From contig NZ_CP073343.1 in assembly GCF_024397855.1 (NCBI RefSeq), forward strand, positions 3,286,001-3,350,000: a DNA stretch of 64,000 nt. The letters run 5' to 3'. The notes beneath the pieces are model-generated. The model was not told where the DNA came from and ran no database searches. It saw only the letters and a program-made list of their open reading frames with translations. Origin of the DNA: Marinomonas rhizomae (GTDB lineage Bacteria; Pseudomonadota; Gammaproteobacteria; Pseudomonadales; Marinomonadaceae). Shown piece after piece: positions 47,491-56,820 of the stretch (positions are counted from its first letter, which is position 1; each line of letters opens with the position of its first letter). The position numbers and the translations under genes were made by a program.

Positions 47491-48393
47491 ATGAACAAAC
47501 TATCGAATAATACTCAGGCCATTTTTTTTGGACTTGGGGCTGTCATGCTTTGGTCAACGGTCGCTACTGCCTTTTCCATATCACTAAGGCACTTTTCACC
47601 AACGCAATTGCTACTTGTTGCAAACATCATCTCCTTGATTTTTTTAGTATCCTTAATCACTATAAAAGGTGAAGCAAAACAACTTATTGGTTTTGCTAAG
47701 CAATCATGGAAATCGTCTTTGTTTTTTGGTGCAATTAACCCATTCCTTTATTATTTGATATTGCTGCAAGCTTACAACACACTTCCTGCACAAGAAGCGC
47801 AAGCCATTAATTACACTTGGGCTATCATGCTTAGCTTTATGGCCGTTCCCATTCTTAAACAACGCCTAAAAAGTGCGGACTATATTGCTGCTGCCGCTTG
47901 CTACTTTGGGGTACTTTATATTTCCACTCGTGGCCAAATAGCCTCACTAGAGTTCTCAAACATTACCGGTGTTGCTTTTGCCCTTTTAAGCACCATTATC
48001 TGGGCGCTTTACTGGTTACTAAACACAAAAGATAAACGCCCTAGTCTTATTGGCTTAACACTAAATTTTGCCTTTGCTCTCCCTTTAATCATTGTATTCG
48101 CAGGCTTAACAGGTGAACTAAGTCACTGGGACAGTGAAGGACTTTGGGGCGCAATTTATATTGGCCTATTTGAAATGGGGCTAAGTTTTGTCTTGTGGAA
48201 CAAAGCACTAAAGCTAACCAATAACGCGAGCCAAGTGGCAAACTTAATTTTTCTGTCACCTTTACTTTCCATTATCTGGCTATCCCAATTTGCTGGCGAG
48301 CCCATTTTACGTTCAACTATCATTGGTTTAGCTTGCATTCTTATTGGTTTATTCATCCAAAACGCATCAAAAAGAAACAGACAATCAAAATAA
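47491..48393 (+). CDS. DMT/EamA-family permease
   Basis: This 300-residue protein has ten predicted membrane helices in two EamA repeats (LSTIIWALYWLLN opens the second) and a basic cytoplasmic tail. Drug/metabolite superfamily members export amino acids, metabolites or drugs; the substrate cannot be told from sequence. A related permease gene starts 14 bp downstream, so the two are likely co-transcribed and may act as a pair. Confidence 0.85.
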   Translation: MNKLSNNTQAIFFGLGAVMLWSTVATAFSISLRHFSPTQLLLVANIISLIFLVSLITIKGEAKQLIGFAKQSWKSSLFFGAINPFLYYLILLQAYNTLPAQEAQAINYTWAIMLSFMAVPILKQRLKSADYIAAAACYFGVLYISTRGQIASLEFSNITGVAFALLSTIIWALYWLLNTKDKRPSLIGLTLNFAFALPLIIVFAGLTGELSHWDSEGLWGAIYIGLFEMGLSFVLWNKALKLTNNASQVANLIFLSPLLSIIWLSQFAGEPILRSTIIGLACILIGLFIQNASKRNRQSK

Positions 48394-48407
48394 AAATAGG
48401 ATAACAA

Positions 48408-49316
48408 ATGCCCGCTTTTATCTATCTATTACTACCTATTTCCTTCTGGTCTGGCAACTATATTTTAGGACGTATATTGGTCTCTGACGGGATAGATCCA
48501 TTTTCTGTCTCTTTTTTACGCTGGAGCCTTGCCTGTCTGATGATCTTACCTTTTGCGTATAAAAAGCTGTGGCGGGAACGAAAAGTCATTGCCAAAAACT
48601 GGCCTTTACTCGTTCTATTTGGCTGGCTTGGCATCTGTAATTACAATCTTTTCCTATATATTGGACTCAGTACTACAACCGTTACCAATGCGGTTTTACT
48701 CAATTCCATCATGCCAGTGATGATACTCATTACTGCTCGTCTGCTACTGGGAAACAAAACATCTTGGCTGCAAAATACAGGTATATTTGTTTCCACATTA
48801 GGCGCCATTACCATTGTTAGTCGCGGCAGTTTGGATACATTTTTACATCTCAGTTTTTCGCAGGGCGATTTATGGATTATTACCGCCGCTATTAGTTGGG
48901 CCATTTATTCCGTACTTATTGTTAAACGACCAAAAGAGATGTCTTTGATTGGTTTCTTTGCTTGCACTGCACTGATAGGTACCCTGTTTCAAGCCCCTCT
49001 ATTTTTACTATTTGGACATAGCCAAATAACTGATTTTACAGCAAGCAATTGGGGAGCCATTGTCTACATGGGAGTATTTGCTTCAATTGGAGCATTTTTA
49101 TGTTGGAATACTGGTGTACAAAAGCTTGGAGCAGCGACCGCTGGACATTTCGTCCACCTTTTACCCGTATTCAGCATCGGTCTATCGGTGATTTTTTTAG
49201 GTGAACAATTGCTTAGCTTCCACTATGCAGGTATTACACTGATTTTTTCAGGAATATTCGTGGCGACTATATTAAATAAAAAACAGCTAAACAAACAACG
49301 ACGACAAACAGCCTAA
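48408..49316 (+). CDS. DMT/EamA-family permease
   Basis: This 302-residue protein also has ten helices in two EamA repeats, with the first-helix pattern FWSGNYILGRILVSDG typical of the family, and a basic C-terminus. It follows the previous permease by 14 bp. Its last four bases overlap the convergent third permease gene. Substrate unknown. Confidence 0.86.
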   Translation: MPAFIYLLLPISFWSGNYILGRILVSDGIDPFSVSFLRWSLACLMILPFAYKKLWRERKVIAKNWPLLVLFGWLGICNYNLFLYIGLSTTTVTNAVLLNSIMPVMILITARLLLGNKTSWLQNTGIFVSTLGAITIVSRGSLDTFLHLSFSQGDLWIITAAISWAIYSVLIVKRPKEMSLIGFFACTALIGTLFQAPLFLLFGHSQITDFTASNWGAIVYMGVFASIGAFLCWNTGVQKLGAATAGHFVHLLPVFSIGLSVIFLGEQLLSFHYAGITLIFSGIFVATILNKKQLNKQRRQTA

Positions 49317-50179
49317 CCTCTATTTCGCGCCATTCGAGTACTAATCAAAATGCTTGAAAAAATAAACAGCATCCCAAGAATGGCGTAAATATCAGGCACA
49401 TGTCCCCAAACAACCCACCCCCAAAACCCACTAAACACCACACCAATATAGCTAACGGGAGAAACAATACTTGCTGGTGCGTAGGTGTAAGCTAAATTAT
49501 AAAGAAACATACCGACATATAAAGTAACAGTAACAGCAGCAACAAGAGGCCATACCGAAGCAGGTAAGATCAAAGAGTCACCCTGCACCAAAATCAATGG
49601 TATAGACAAAATCGTCGACACAAAAAAATACACAAATAATGTCTCTTGGCCTGACACCTGTTGAGACAGCATCCGTGTGGTCACCATAGACAACGCCAAA
49701 CCGATTGCTGAAGCAAACCCCACGATGTGCCAAGGGTTTAAGTGATCTGGTGTAGGGTGAATAATAAATGCCACGCCAATAAAACCAATAATAAGCGGCA
49801 ACCAACGAGCCTTCGGAATCCTAATTTTATGCAGTATCAATACCACAAACGGAACACACAATGGCGCACAAGTTCGGAGTAAAGAAGCCTCTACAAGGGG
49901 GATATGATTCAATGACCAGTAATAAAAAAGAAAACCAATAAAGCCACCGAAGCTACGTAAAAAATGAATCCTCCACACTGAAAAAGATCGTTTCTGCCAA
50001 CGTCCACGCATTTGCGGTAACAAAATTAAAGCGCAAAACAAGCTTTGCCAAAAAACCAAAGTTGATACGGCAATTATGGTTTGCGCCTGCTTAGCCGCTA
50101 AGGCCGTAAGGGACATTACAAACGCATATGCGATTGTCATCATAATCCCTTTTTTCAACAACTCATGATTATCAAGCAC
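49313..50179 (-). CDS. DMT/EamA-family permease (convergent)
   Basis: This 288-residue protein has ten helices in two EamA repeats (VEASLLRTCAPLCVPF in the first half, SPVSYIGVVFSGFWGW in the second). It resembles the RarD/YojE-like branch more than its two plus-strand neighbours do. The 3' ends overlap by 4 bp, so it is an independent unit. Substrate unknown. Confidence 0.85.
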   Translation of the reverse strand: MLDNHELLKKGIMMTIAYAFVMSLTALAAKQAQTIIAVSTLVFWQSLFCALILLPQMRGRWQKRSFSVWRIHFLRSFGGFIGFLFYYWSLNHIPLVEASLLRTCAPLCVPFVVLILHKIRIPKARWLPLIIGFIGVAFIIHPTPDHLNPWHIVGFASAIGLALSMVTTRMLSQQVSGQETLFVYFFVSTILSIPLILVQGDSLILPASVWPLVAAVTVTLYVGMFLYNLAYTYAPASIVSPVSYIGVVFSGFWGWVVWGHVPDIYAILGMLFIFSSILISTRMARNRG

Positions 50180-50246
50180 TCGGTCACTCTTTATTTAAGA
50201 AAATCAGCAGAAGTATTTAACCTAACAAGGCTAACTTGTCGAGCTA

Positions 50247-50969
50247 TTAGACATTACGACGCGAAATCTCTCCAGCACTAGAAACACCAAAGTAACGAGA
50301 GAAAAGCGGATGAGGCTCAGCCTGAGACAATACCGACACGTTCTCATGAGCGGTTACGCAACCTTGCTCTATCAAAATCACACGACCACCAACTAGACTC
50401 GCTTCCTGCGGCAAATGCGACACCAGCAAAGTAGTCAATCCCAGTTCTAACGTCACGTCGTTCACCAAGTAGAGCATTTCTTCTCGTAACGCTGGATCTA
50501 AGGCACTAAAAGGTTCATCAAGTAATAGAATCGGCTTTTTCCGAACCAGTGCTCTAGCAATAGCCACCCGCTGAACTTGACCGCCAGACAAAGCCTGCGG
50601 GAAACGTTCGGCTTTATCAATCAATTGCGTTTTATCAAGTGCCCATTGGACTTTTTGCTTTTGCTCTTTGCTCAAGGACAAAGAAGGAGACAAGCCTATA
50701 GCAACATTTTGCCAAACGCTTAATTGCGGGAATAAATTATCACTCTGAAATAAGGTCGAGATTGGCCTTTCATAGGCAGGCAAAGAAAGCAGAGATTCCT
50801 CGTTGAAAGAAAGCGATCCTCGACCGATTAAAAATCCCCCCAGCAAATGTAAGAGGGTACTTTTTCCTTCGCCACTACCTCCAAGCAAAGTAGTGACACC
50901 GGGATAAATATCCACACTGTAGCTCGCATGAAAATTCTCCCAATCATATTGAAGGTTAATATTTAACAC
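50247..50969 (-). CDS. thiQ: ThiQ, thiamine/TPP ABC transporter ATP-binding protein
   Basis: This 240-residue ATPase has Walker A GGSGEGKST, the signature LSGGQVQRVAIARAL and Walker B LLLDEPFSALDP. Short length and order after thiB-thiP identify ThiQ. It energises uptake of thiamine and its phosphates. It overlaps thiP by 14 bp and lies within the riboswitch-controlled operon. Confidence 0.94.
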   Translation of the reverse strand: MLNINLQYDWENFHASYSVDIYPGVTTLLGGSGEGKSTLLHLLGGFLIGRGSLSFNEESLLSLPAYERPISTLFQSDNLFPQLSVWQNVAIGLSPSLSLSKEQKQKVQWALDKTQLIDKAERFPQALSGGQVQRVAIARALVRKKPILLLDEPFSALDPALREEMLYLVNDVTLELGLTTLLVSHLPQEASLVGGRVILIEQGCVTAHENVSVLSQAEPHPLFSRYFGVSSAGEISRRNV

Positions 50970-52587
50970 GATCAGTTACTCCACCAATAAAGCGAGATGA
51001 ACAATAAAACAACATCAAGCACAGAGAGATTAATACCACTGCGACACAAGCTCCCTCTTCCAAACGATAAGAACCAATCAATTGAAACAAATACAAGGGC
51101 AAGGACACCAAGCCCTGACTACCAAATAACGCAATGACTCCCATATCACCCAAAGAAAGTAGTAGCGCATAACCCAAAGCCTGGGCAACACTGCTTCGAA
51201 CGAGCGGCCATTCTAAGCACCATCGGGACCATGACTGAACACCTAAACTCACATACACATTTCGAAAGCGCCGTTCCTGCTGATACATGACAGGCATCAA
51301 AGCCCGCAACACAAAAGGCAAGGCCATTACAGCATTGACCCAGACAACAATCCAATAACTGGACTGCAACCCCAAGCCAAGGTCACGTAGAGTCAAAAAC
51401 AACCCAGTTGCAATCACCAGCCCTGGCACCATCAAAATAATATTCCCTAAATGTTCAATCTTATTTGGTAACCAAGCCAAATATCGACGTGCCATACAAA
51501 AACGCGCAAGCACAGCAAAGCAGACACCCAGCAACAAACTCACCAACGCAGCAGGAATCGCAATTTGTAAGGAAACTAGCACAGCATTCCACAATGCAAC
51601 GGATTGCAATGTCTTCAAAAAAACCGGTGAGAAAATTGGATCAAAAATCGCTAAAAAGGGTGGAATAACCAATAACAACGCACAAAGCATGACTAAAAAA
51701 TCAGCGGTTTTAGCCCAAACAGAATCTTTGAGCTCATAACTTTTTACCGCCAACAAACTCACATCTTGACGATTAATAGGTGCTAAGCGATATACAATAA
51801 TCGCAAATAAAGTACATATCGACACCTGAAGCAAAGCTAAAAAACTGGCTTTATCAAGATCAAAATCAAACCTAAGTGCTTGGTAAATAGCAACCTCCAA
51901 AGTACTAAATTTTGGCCCTCCGCCTAAGCTTAGCACTACAGCAAAGCTCGAAAAACACAACATAAAAATTAACACAAAGGCACCAGGCAGAACCTTTTTA
52001 ATATAGTGCCATTCAATCCAGCGAAAAGCCGACCACCGAGAGAACCCTAGCTGCGAAGCCTGGCGCCACTGCCCTGAAGGTATCAAGTCATACCCTTGCA
52101 ACAAAAGACGTACCGCCAATGGCATATTAAAAAACACGTGGGCTAATAAAATCCCCACCAAACCATATAAGGGAATTTGCACCCCAAACAACTGGTTCAA
52201 CCATCCAGTTCGTCCATAAACAACCACCAATCCTAAAATAGCCACAATGGTTGGCACCACCATGGAGACGGAAAACAATTGAAGTAAAGCGGCACGCCCA
52301 TAAAACCGGCGATGAATAAGGCAAGAAGCAACAGGAATAGCAATAAGCAAACTAATACCGCTACTTAGCAAGGCTTGCCATAAGGAAAAGCGCACAACTC
52401 GCCAAAGATAAGGCTGCTGCAGGTAACCATACCAGGAGGATAATTCACTATAACGCAAAAGAGCCGCCAAACTGGCAGCCCCCATTAACAGGAAAAAACC
52501 AACGCCCAATAGCGCTGGCCACAACCCTTTTACAGCTCGAAAAGAAAGCAACTTAACGCCTATTATCGAGTCGTGGCATTTAACCAC
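50956..52587 (-). CDS. thiP: ThiP, thiamine/TPP ABC transporter permease
   Basis: This 543-residue protein has two fused permease halves of about six helices each, with the ThiP stretches LLAHVFFNMPLAVRLLLQG, CFSSFAVVLSLGGGPKFST and LSLGDMGVIALFG. The start is uncertain: GTG 52587 overlaps thiB by 25 bp, whereas a TTG at 52551, seven bases after AGG and just past the thiB stop, would give MLSFRAVKG and a typical length. It moves substrate handed over by ThiB. Confidence 0.94.
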   Translation of the reverse strand: MVKCHDSIIGVKLLSFRAVKGLWPALLGVGFFLLMGAASLAALLRYSELSSWYGYLQQPYLWRVVRFSLWQALLSSGISLLIAIPVASCLIHRRFYGRAALLQLFSVSMVVPTIVAILGLVVVYGRTGWLNQLFGVQIPLYGLVGILLAHVFFNMPLAVRLLLQGYDLIPSGQWRQASQLGFSRWSAFRWIEWHYIKKVLPGAFVLIFMLCFSSFAVVLSLGGGPKFSTLEVAIYQALRFDFDLDKASFLALLQVSICTLFAIIVYRLAPINRQDVSLLAVKSYELKDSVWAKTADFLVMLCALLLVIPPFLAIFDPIFSPVFLKTLQSVALWNAVLVSLQIAIPAALVSLLLGVCFAVLARFCMARRYLAWLPNKIEHLGNIILMVPGLVIATGLFLTLRDLGLGLQSSYWIVVWVNAVMALPFVLRALMPVMYQQERRFRNVYVSLGVQSWSRWCLEWPLVRSSVAQALGYALLLSLGDMGVIALFGSQGLVSLPLYLFQLIGSYRLEEGACVAVVLISLCLMLFYCSSRFIGGVTDRVKY

Positions 52588-53576
52588 TCATTAATCCACG
52601 CTTTTCGATACTGCGCGACGTCTTTTGCTGGCAAGACCAAATTGTTTGTAGGCTTTAAAGCACTATCAAAAGCCGCTGGCAATTTCTCATCAAGCTTAAC
52701 CACTGGCAACATCCAGTTCCCCGTAGCGACAGTCGATTGAAATCCTGGCTGTAGAATAAACTGCATAAAACGCTTAGCCAACGCGGGATGAGGTGCATCT
52801 TTCATCATAGCGGCCACTTCAATTTGTGGGTAAAGCCCTTCACTAGCAGTTGCAGCTTTATACTTATTCTCACCTTCGGCAACAATGTGGTAAGCAGGAG
52901 AAGTCGTGTAACTCAACACTACATCCGCCTCGCCTTTCAAGAATAAACCGTATGCATCGGACCAGCCTTTCGTGACCGTTACTGTATGAGAAGACAGGCG
53001 CTCCCAGGCATCTGCAGCATTGTCCCCATAAACAGATTTCATCCATAGCAATAAACCAAGCCCCGGTGTACTAGTACGAGGGTCCTGATAAATCACTCGT
53101 AAATCTTGGTTATCTACTACGTCTTTCAAACTCCTTGGTGGGTTTGCAAGCGTTTCAGAGTTGTAAACAAAGGCGAAATGACCTTGATCAAATGGCACAA
53201 AGGTCTTATTAGACCAGCCACCAGCAATCGTCACGGCAGAAGTATCAACATTATGATCCATTAATAAGCCTGTTTGCTTTGCTGCTTCCATTAGATTGAG
53301 ATCTAGTCCCAAAAGCACATCTGCTTGTGACGATTTACCTTCCAGCTGCACACGAGACAAGATACCAACCGAAGAATCCAACGCAACAAAATTTACTTTA
53401 CAGCCGCACTCTTTCTCAAAATTAGCTTTTATCTTAGGACCAGGCCCCCAGTCAGATGCAAACGAATCATAGGTATAAACATTTAGAGTGTCAGTCGCCA
53501 ATGTTACAGGCGAAATAACCACACTAAGACTAACGGCAGCCGCAGAAAAAAGAGAGGATAAAGAAAAGGGTTTCAA
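52563..53576 (-). CDS. thiB: ThiB, periplasmic thiamine/TPP-binding protein
   Basis: This 337-residue protein has a signal peptide (to about VTLATD, residue 29), then the ThiB start TLNVYTYDSFASDWGPGP and the binding-site segment YQDPRTSTPGLGLLLWMK. It captures thiamine, TMP or TPP in the periplasm. It is the first gene after a TPP riboswitch. Confidence 0.95.
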   Translation of the reverse strand: MKPFSLSSLFSAAAVSLSVVISPVTLATDTLNVYTYDSFASDWGPGPKIKANFEKECGCKVNFVALDSSVGILSRVQLEGKSSQADVLLGLDLNLMEAAKQTGLLMDHNVDTSAVTIAGGWSNKTFVPFDQGHFAFVYNSETLANPPRSLKDVVDNQDLRVIYQDPRTSTPGLGLLLWMKSVYGDNAADAWERLSSHTVTVTKGWSDAYGLFLKGEADVVLSYTTSPAYHIVAEGENKYKAATASEGLYPQIEVAAMMKDAPHPALAKRFMQFILQPGFQSTVATGNWMLPVVKLDEKLPAAFDSALKPTNNLVLPAKDVAQYRKAWINEWLNATTR

Positions 53577-53669
53577 AGTGTCGCTCCTAAAATAAGTGAG
53601 CGGCGTACAGGGGAAATGGCAAGAATGATATTTGAGCCACTACACATGTTGGTAGCTCAACTTGCTATC

Positions 53670-53768
53670 TCGATTCCTACGCCAGCATGATCTGGATCAG
53701 GTTCGGTGGGTTAGCGGTCAATCCGCTTCTCAGCTTTAACATTTATTAAATGCTAAAACACCCCATGA
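53670..53768 (-). ncRNA. TPP riboswitch (THI element)
   Basis: On the minus strand the conserved THI blocks appear in order: GGGGTG, CTGAGA, then ACCC-CCGAACCTGATC-type and CAGATCATGCTGGCGTAGG. These match the pyrimidine- and pyrophosphate-sensing cores. It lies about 95 bases before thiB and should lower thiBPQ expression when TPP is plentiful. Confidence 0.95.
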
Positions 53769-53797
53769 GATAATGAGCGCTCATTGTAAAGAGTCGA

Positions 53798-55024
53798 TCA
53801 ACGGAAGTCTATTTCGGCAAGCACTCTAGTAACAGCTCCTTGGTTTTTTTCTGCGAAACGCAATGCAGCTTGTCCAAGACGGAAGCGCTGAGACGACTGC
53901 CCCGCTAGATCAATGACAACTTTCTCTAATTGCGCCTCGTCTTGGCAACGAATCGCGCCATTTACCTGTAAAAGCTGTTCGGTAATATCTAAAAAGTTAA
54001 AGGTATATGGTCCAACCAAAATAGCTTTACCAAGTAAAGCCGGCTCAATAGGGTTATGTCCACCGCGCTTAATTAAGCTACCACCAACAAACGCCAAGTC
54101 AGATGCTTGATAATAATGCATCAACTCCCCCATAGAATCTCCGACCACCACTTCGAAGTTAGTCCATTGATCGAGAGATGTTTGAGTGCGAAGCGCAACT
54201 CGATCAAAATACTGTTTTGCCAAACTTTGCACGGCTTCAAAACGTTCGGGATGACGAGGAACCAGTATCAATAACGCATCAGGGTACTTCTGTAAGAGCA
54301 CCTTATGAATACGCAAGAGCATTTCATCCTCACCTCGGTGAGTACTGCCTCCCACCCAGATAAAACGAGCCCCTAATTGCCCACGCCAATTGGCTTGGAA
54401 TACTTCAGGGGGGACAGCAAGATCAAATTTGATACTTCCTGTCACCAATACTTTCTTCGCTCCCAACTCTTCAAAGCGCACAGCATCAGCTTGGGCATGA
54501 GCCAGAAAGCAGTCAGGCAAGGCAAACAAAGACTTAGAAATAGTCGAAAACTTTTTATAACGTAGAAAAGAACGATCACTAAGGCGTGCGTTCACAACTT
54601 CAACACGCAGACCTTTATACTTAGCGAGTTGCAACAAGTTTGGCCAAAGCTCAGTTTCAACAATCAATAAATGTTTGCAAGTCAGCTTTTTCAGCGCCCT
54701 TTTAACACTTGAGCGCCAGTCCATTGGCAAATATCGATGCTCAGCAAAAGGGAAGGTTTTAACCACTTGCTCTGCACCCGTTGGTGTCATTGTAGTAATT
54801 AACAATTTTTGCGTAGGATACTTTTCACGCCACTGAAGCACCAAAGGACGAACGGCCAGTACCTCCCCCACAGACGCACAATGAATCCATAAATCCGCTT
54901 CAACAGAAGACCAAAAGCCAAAGGCTTCTTTTGCACGATAATGTTTATAGGTTTTCTTAAAACGCCGTATTTTCGATAAAATAACCGGCGTTAATAACAC
55001 CAATAAAGAACGGTATAGCCACAT
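53798..55024 (-). CDS. waaA: WaaA (KdtA), Kdo transferase
   Basis: This 408-residue GT30 enzyme has an N-terminal membrane anchor (MWLYRSLLVLLTPVI) and motifs WIHCASVGEV, ETELWPN, WVGGSTHRGEDE and GGSLIKRGGHNPIEPALLG. It adds Kdo to lipid IVA at the inner face of the inner membrane. It follows msbA by 2 bp, forming hldE-msbA-waaA. Confidence 0.96.
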   Translation of the reverse strand: MWLYRSLLVLLTPVILSKIRRFKKTYKHYRAKEAFGFWSSVEADLWIHCASVGEVLAVRPLVLQWREKYPTQKLLITTMTPTGAEQVVKTFPFAEHRYLPMDWRSSVKRALKKLTCKHLLIVETELWPNLLQLAKYKGLRVEVVNARLSDRSFLRYKKFSTISKSLFALPDCFLAHAQADAVRFEELGAKKVLVTGSIKFDLAVPPEVFQANWRGQLGARFIWVGGSTHRGEDEMLLRIHKVLLQKYPDALLILVPRHPERFEAVQSLAKQYFDRVALRTQTSLDQWTNFEVVVGDSMGELMHYYQASDLAFVGGSLIKRGGHNPIEPALLGKAILVGPYTFNFLDITEQLLQVNGAIRCQDEAQLEKVVIDLAGQSSQRFRLGQAALRFAEKNQGAVTRVLAEIDFR

Positions 55025-55026
55025 AG

Positions 55027-56820
55027 TTAAGCTGGAGTCTCACTGAATTGCTGATTGTGAAGCTGCGCATAAGCGCCATCTAACGCCAGTAACTCACTAT
55101 GCGAGCCTTGCTCGATAATCTCTCCATGGTCCACCACCGCAATAATATCGGCATTTTCAATCGTCGAGAGTCGGTGAGCGATCGCGATCGTAGTACGATT
55201 TTCCATTAGATTATCTAGAGCAGATTGAATGGCTCGCTCCGATTCCGTATCCAATGCAGATGTTGCTTCATCCAGAATCAAAATAGGCGCATTTTTCAAT
55301 ATAGCTCTCGCTATCGCAATACGTTGACGCTGACCTCCAGATAAAAGCACACCATTTTCACCAACCATGGTATCCAAACCTTCGTCAAGCTCTTGAATAA
55401 AGCCCCAAGCATTTGCCGCCTTTGCCGCCTCAATAACATCTTCTTCAGCGCTATCACGCAAATAGCCATAGGCGATATTATCCCTAATCGTGCCATTAAA
55501 TAGCACCACCTGTTGATTTACCAAAGCAATATTAGAACGCAATTCCGTCAGCTTATAATCATTAATTAGGATACCGTCGATACTCAAAGATCCATCGTCA
55601 ATATCATAAAAGCGCGGGATAAGGTTCGCCATTGTTGATTTCCCGCTACCAGAGCGACCAACTAAAGCCAACGTTTTTCCAGCAGGCAATGATAAATTTA
55701 TATTCTTTAACGCTCGCTTTTCAGCGTTCGGATATTTGAATGACATCGACTTCCATTCGATGTTGCCCTTCAAACGATCAATTGAAACAGTGCCGTTATC
55801 TGCTTCCTCTTCCATATCAAGGAAATCGAAAATACTATGGGAAGCGGCAATGCCTTTTTGCAAAACACTATTCACATCCGTCAACTGACGAATAGGTTTG
55901 CCCAACATACCCGCCGCCGTAAGAAAGGCAATAAAATCCCCTGGAGTCATATTTGAGCTAATAGAAGGACTCAAGGCAAACCAAATCAAAACAGCCATAG
56001 CAAAGGCCAGGATAAATTGTACAATAGGTACATTCAACGCTTTCGTCTTCTCCATTTTTAGCTGCGAACGCCTGTTTTCAAAAGCGGCTTTATAAAATCG
56101 CTCTGTTTCATAGCGACTTCCGCCAAATATTTTGACCACCTCATGACCTTTAATCGCCTCTGAAGCAACATCAGTAACACCACCCATTGCATTTTGAATT
56201 CGAGTGCTGAGTCTACGAAATCGCTTAGAAGCATAAGAAACAACCAAACCGATTAAAGGCACGACCAGCAAGAACAATAGAGACAAGCGCCAGTTCATAT
56301 AGATCATATAACCCAACAAACCGACTACGGTTAGGCCTTCACGTAAAATCACTCGTATGGCCTGAGTTATAGAGCCAATGACCTGTTCAGTATCATAAGT
56401 TAATTTTGCCAGTAATCGACCGGTAGGAATGGAGTGATAATAGCTCGACGGTAAAAGTACAAGCTTATTAAACATGCTGGTACGCAAGTCAAATACAACC
56501 TTATTAGCCACTTGCGCCATAAAATAGCCACCGAGAAAAGTCCCTATTCCACGTACAACAAAGATACCTAAAATGGCTAGAGGTATTAGTAAACGACTTT
56601 CTGTTATTTTCCCTTCGGATACGACATCAACAATATGCTTAAGTAATGCAGCCAAAGCAGGTTCCATCGCGGAATACATTACATAGCCAAGAACACTCAG
56701 CAATAAATATAACCAAGAGGATTTAACATATCCAAGCAACCGAAAATATACTCTTGCACCAGATTGAGGTGCTTGCTTACTTGGCTGTTCTGGAGAAGGC
56801 GGAGACGCTTTATCTTGCAT
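55027..56820 (-). CDS. msbA: MsbA, lipid A/phospholipid ABC flippase
   Basis: This 597-residue half-transporter has six membrane helices and an ATPase domain with Walker A GRSGSGKST, LSGGQRQRIAIARA and LILDEATSALDTES. It flips lipid A-core across the inner membrane. Its ATG directly follows the hldE stop, and waaA follows by 2 bp. The location beside waaA and hldE favours MsbA over a drug exporter. Confidence 0.95.
   Translation of the reverse strand: MQDKASPPSPEQPSKQAPQSGARVYFRLLGYVKSSWLYLLLSVLGYVMYSAMEPALAALLKHIVDVVSEGKITESRLLIPLAILGIFVVRGIGTFLGGYFMAQVANKVVFDLRTSMFNKLVLLPSSYYHSIPTGRLLAKLTYDTEQVIGSITQAIRVILREGLTVVGLLGYMIYMNWRLSLLFLLVVPLIGLVVSYASKRFRRLSTRIQNAMGGVTDVASEAIKGHEVVKIFGGSRYETERFYKAAFENRRSQLKMEKTKALNVPIVQFILAFAMAVLIWFALSPSISSNMTPGDFIAFLTAAGMLGKPIRQLTDVNSVLQKGIAASHSIFDFLDMEEEADNGTVSIDRLKGNIEWKSMSFKYPNAEKRALKNINLSLPAGKTLALVGRSGSGKSTMANLIPRFYDIDDGSLSIDGILINDYKLTELRSNIALVNQQVVLFNGTIRDNIAYGYLRDSAEEDVIEAAKAANAWGFIQELDEGLDTMVGENGVLLSGGQRQRIAIARAILKNAPILILDEATSALDTESERAIQSALDNLMENRTTIAIAHRLSTIENADIIAVVDHGEIIEQGSHSELLALDGAYAQLHNQQFSETPA

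Noticed and set aside
53772..53785. Palindrome as a waaA terminator
   Set aside because: The stem is AT-rich at its ends, has no loop and no T-run on the minus strand, and lies upstream of thiB and just beyond the waaA stop.
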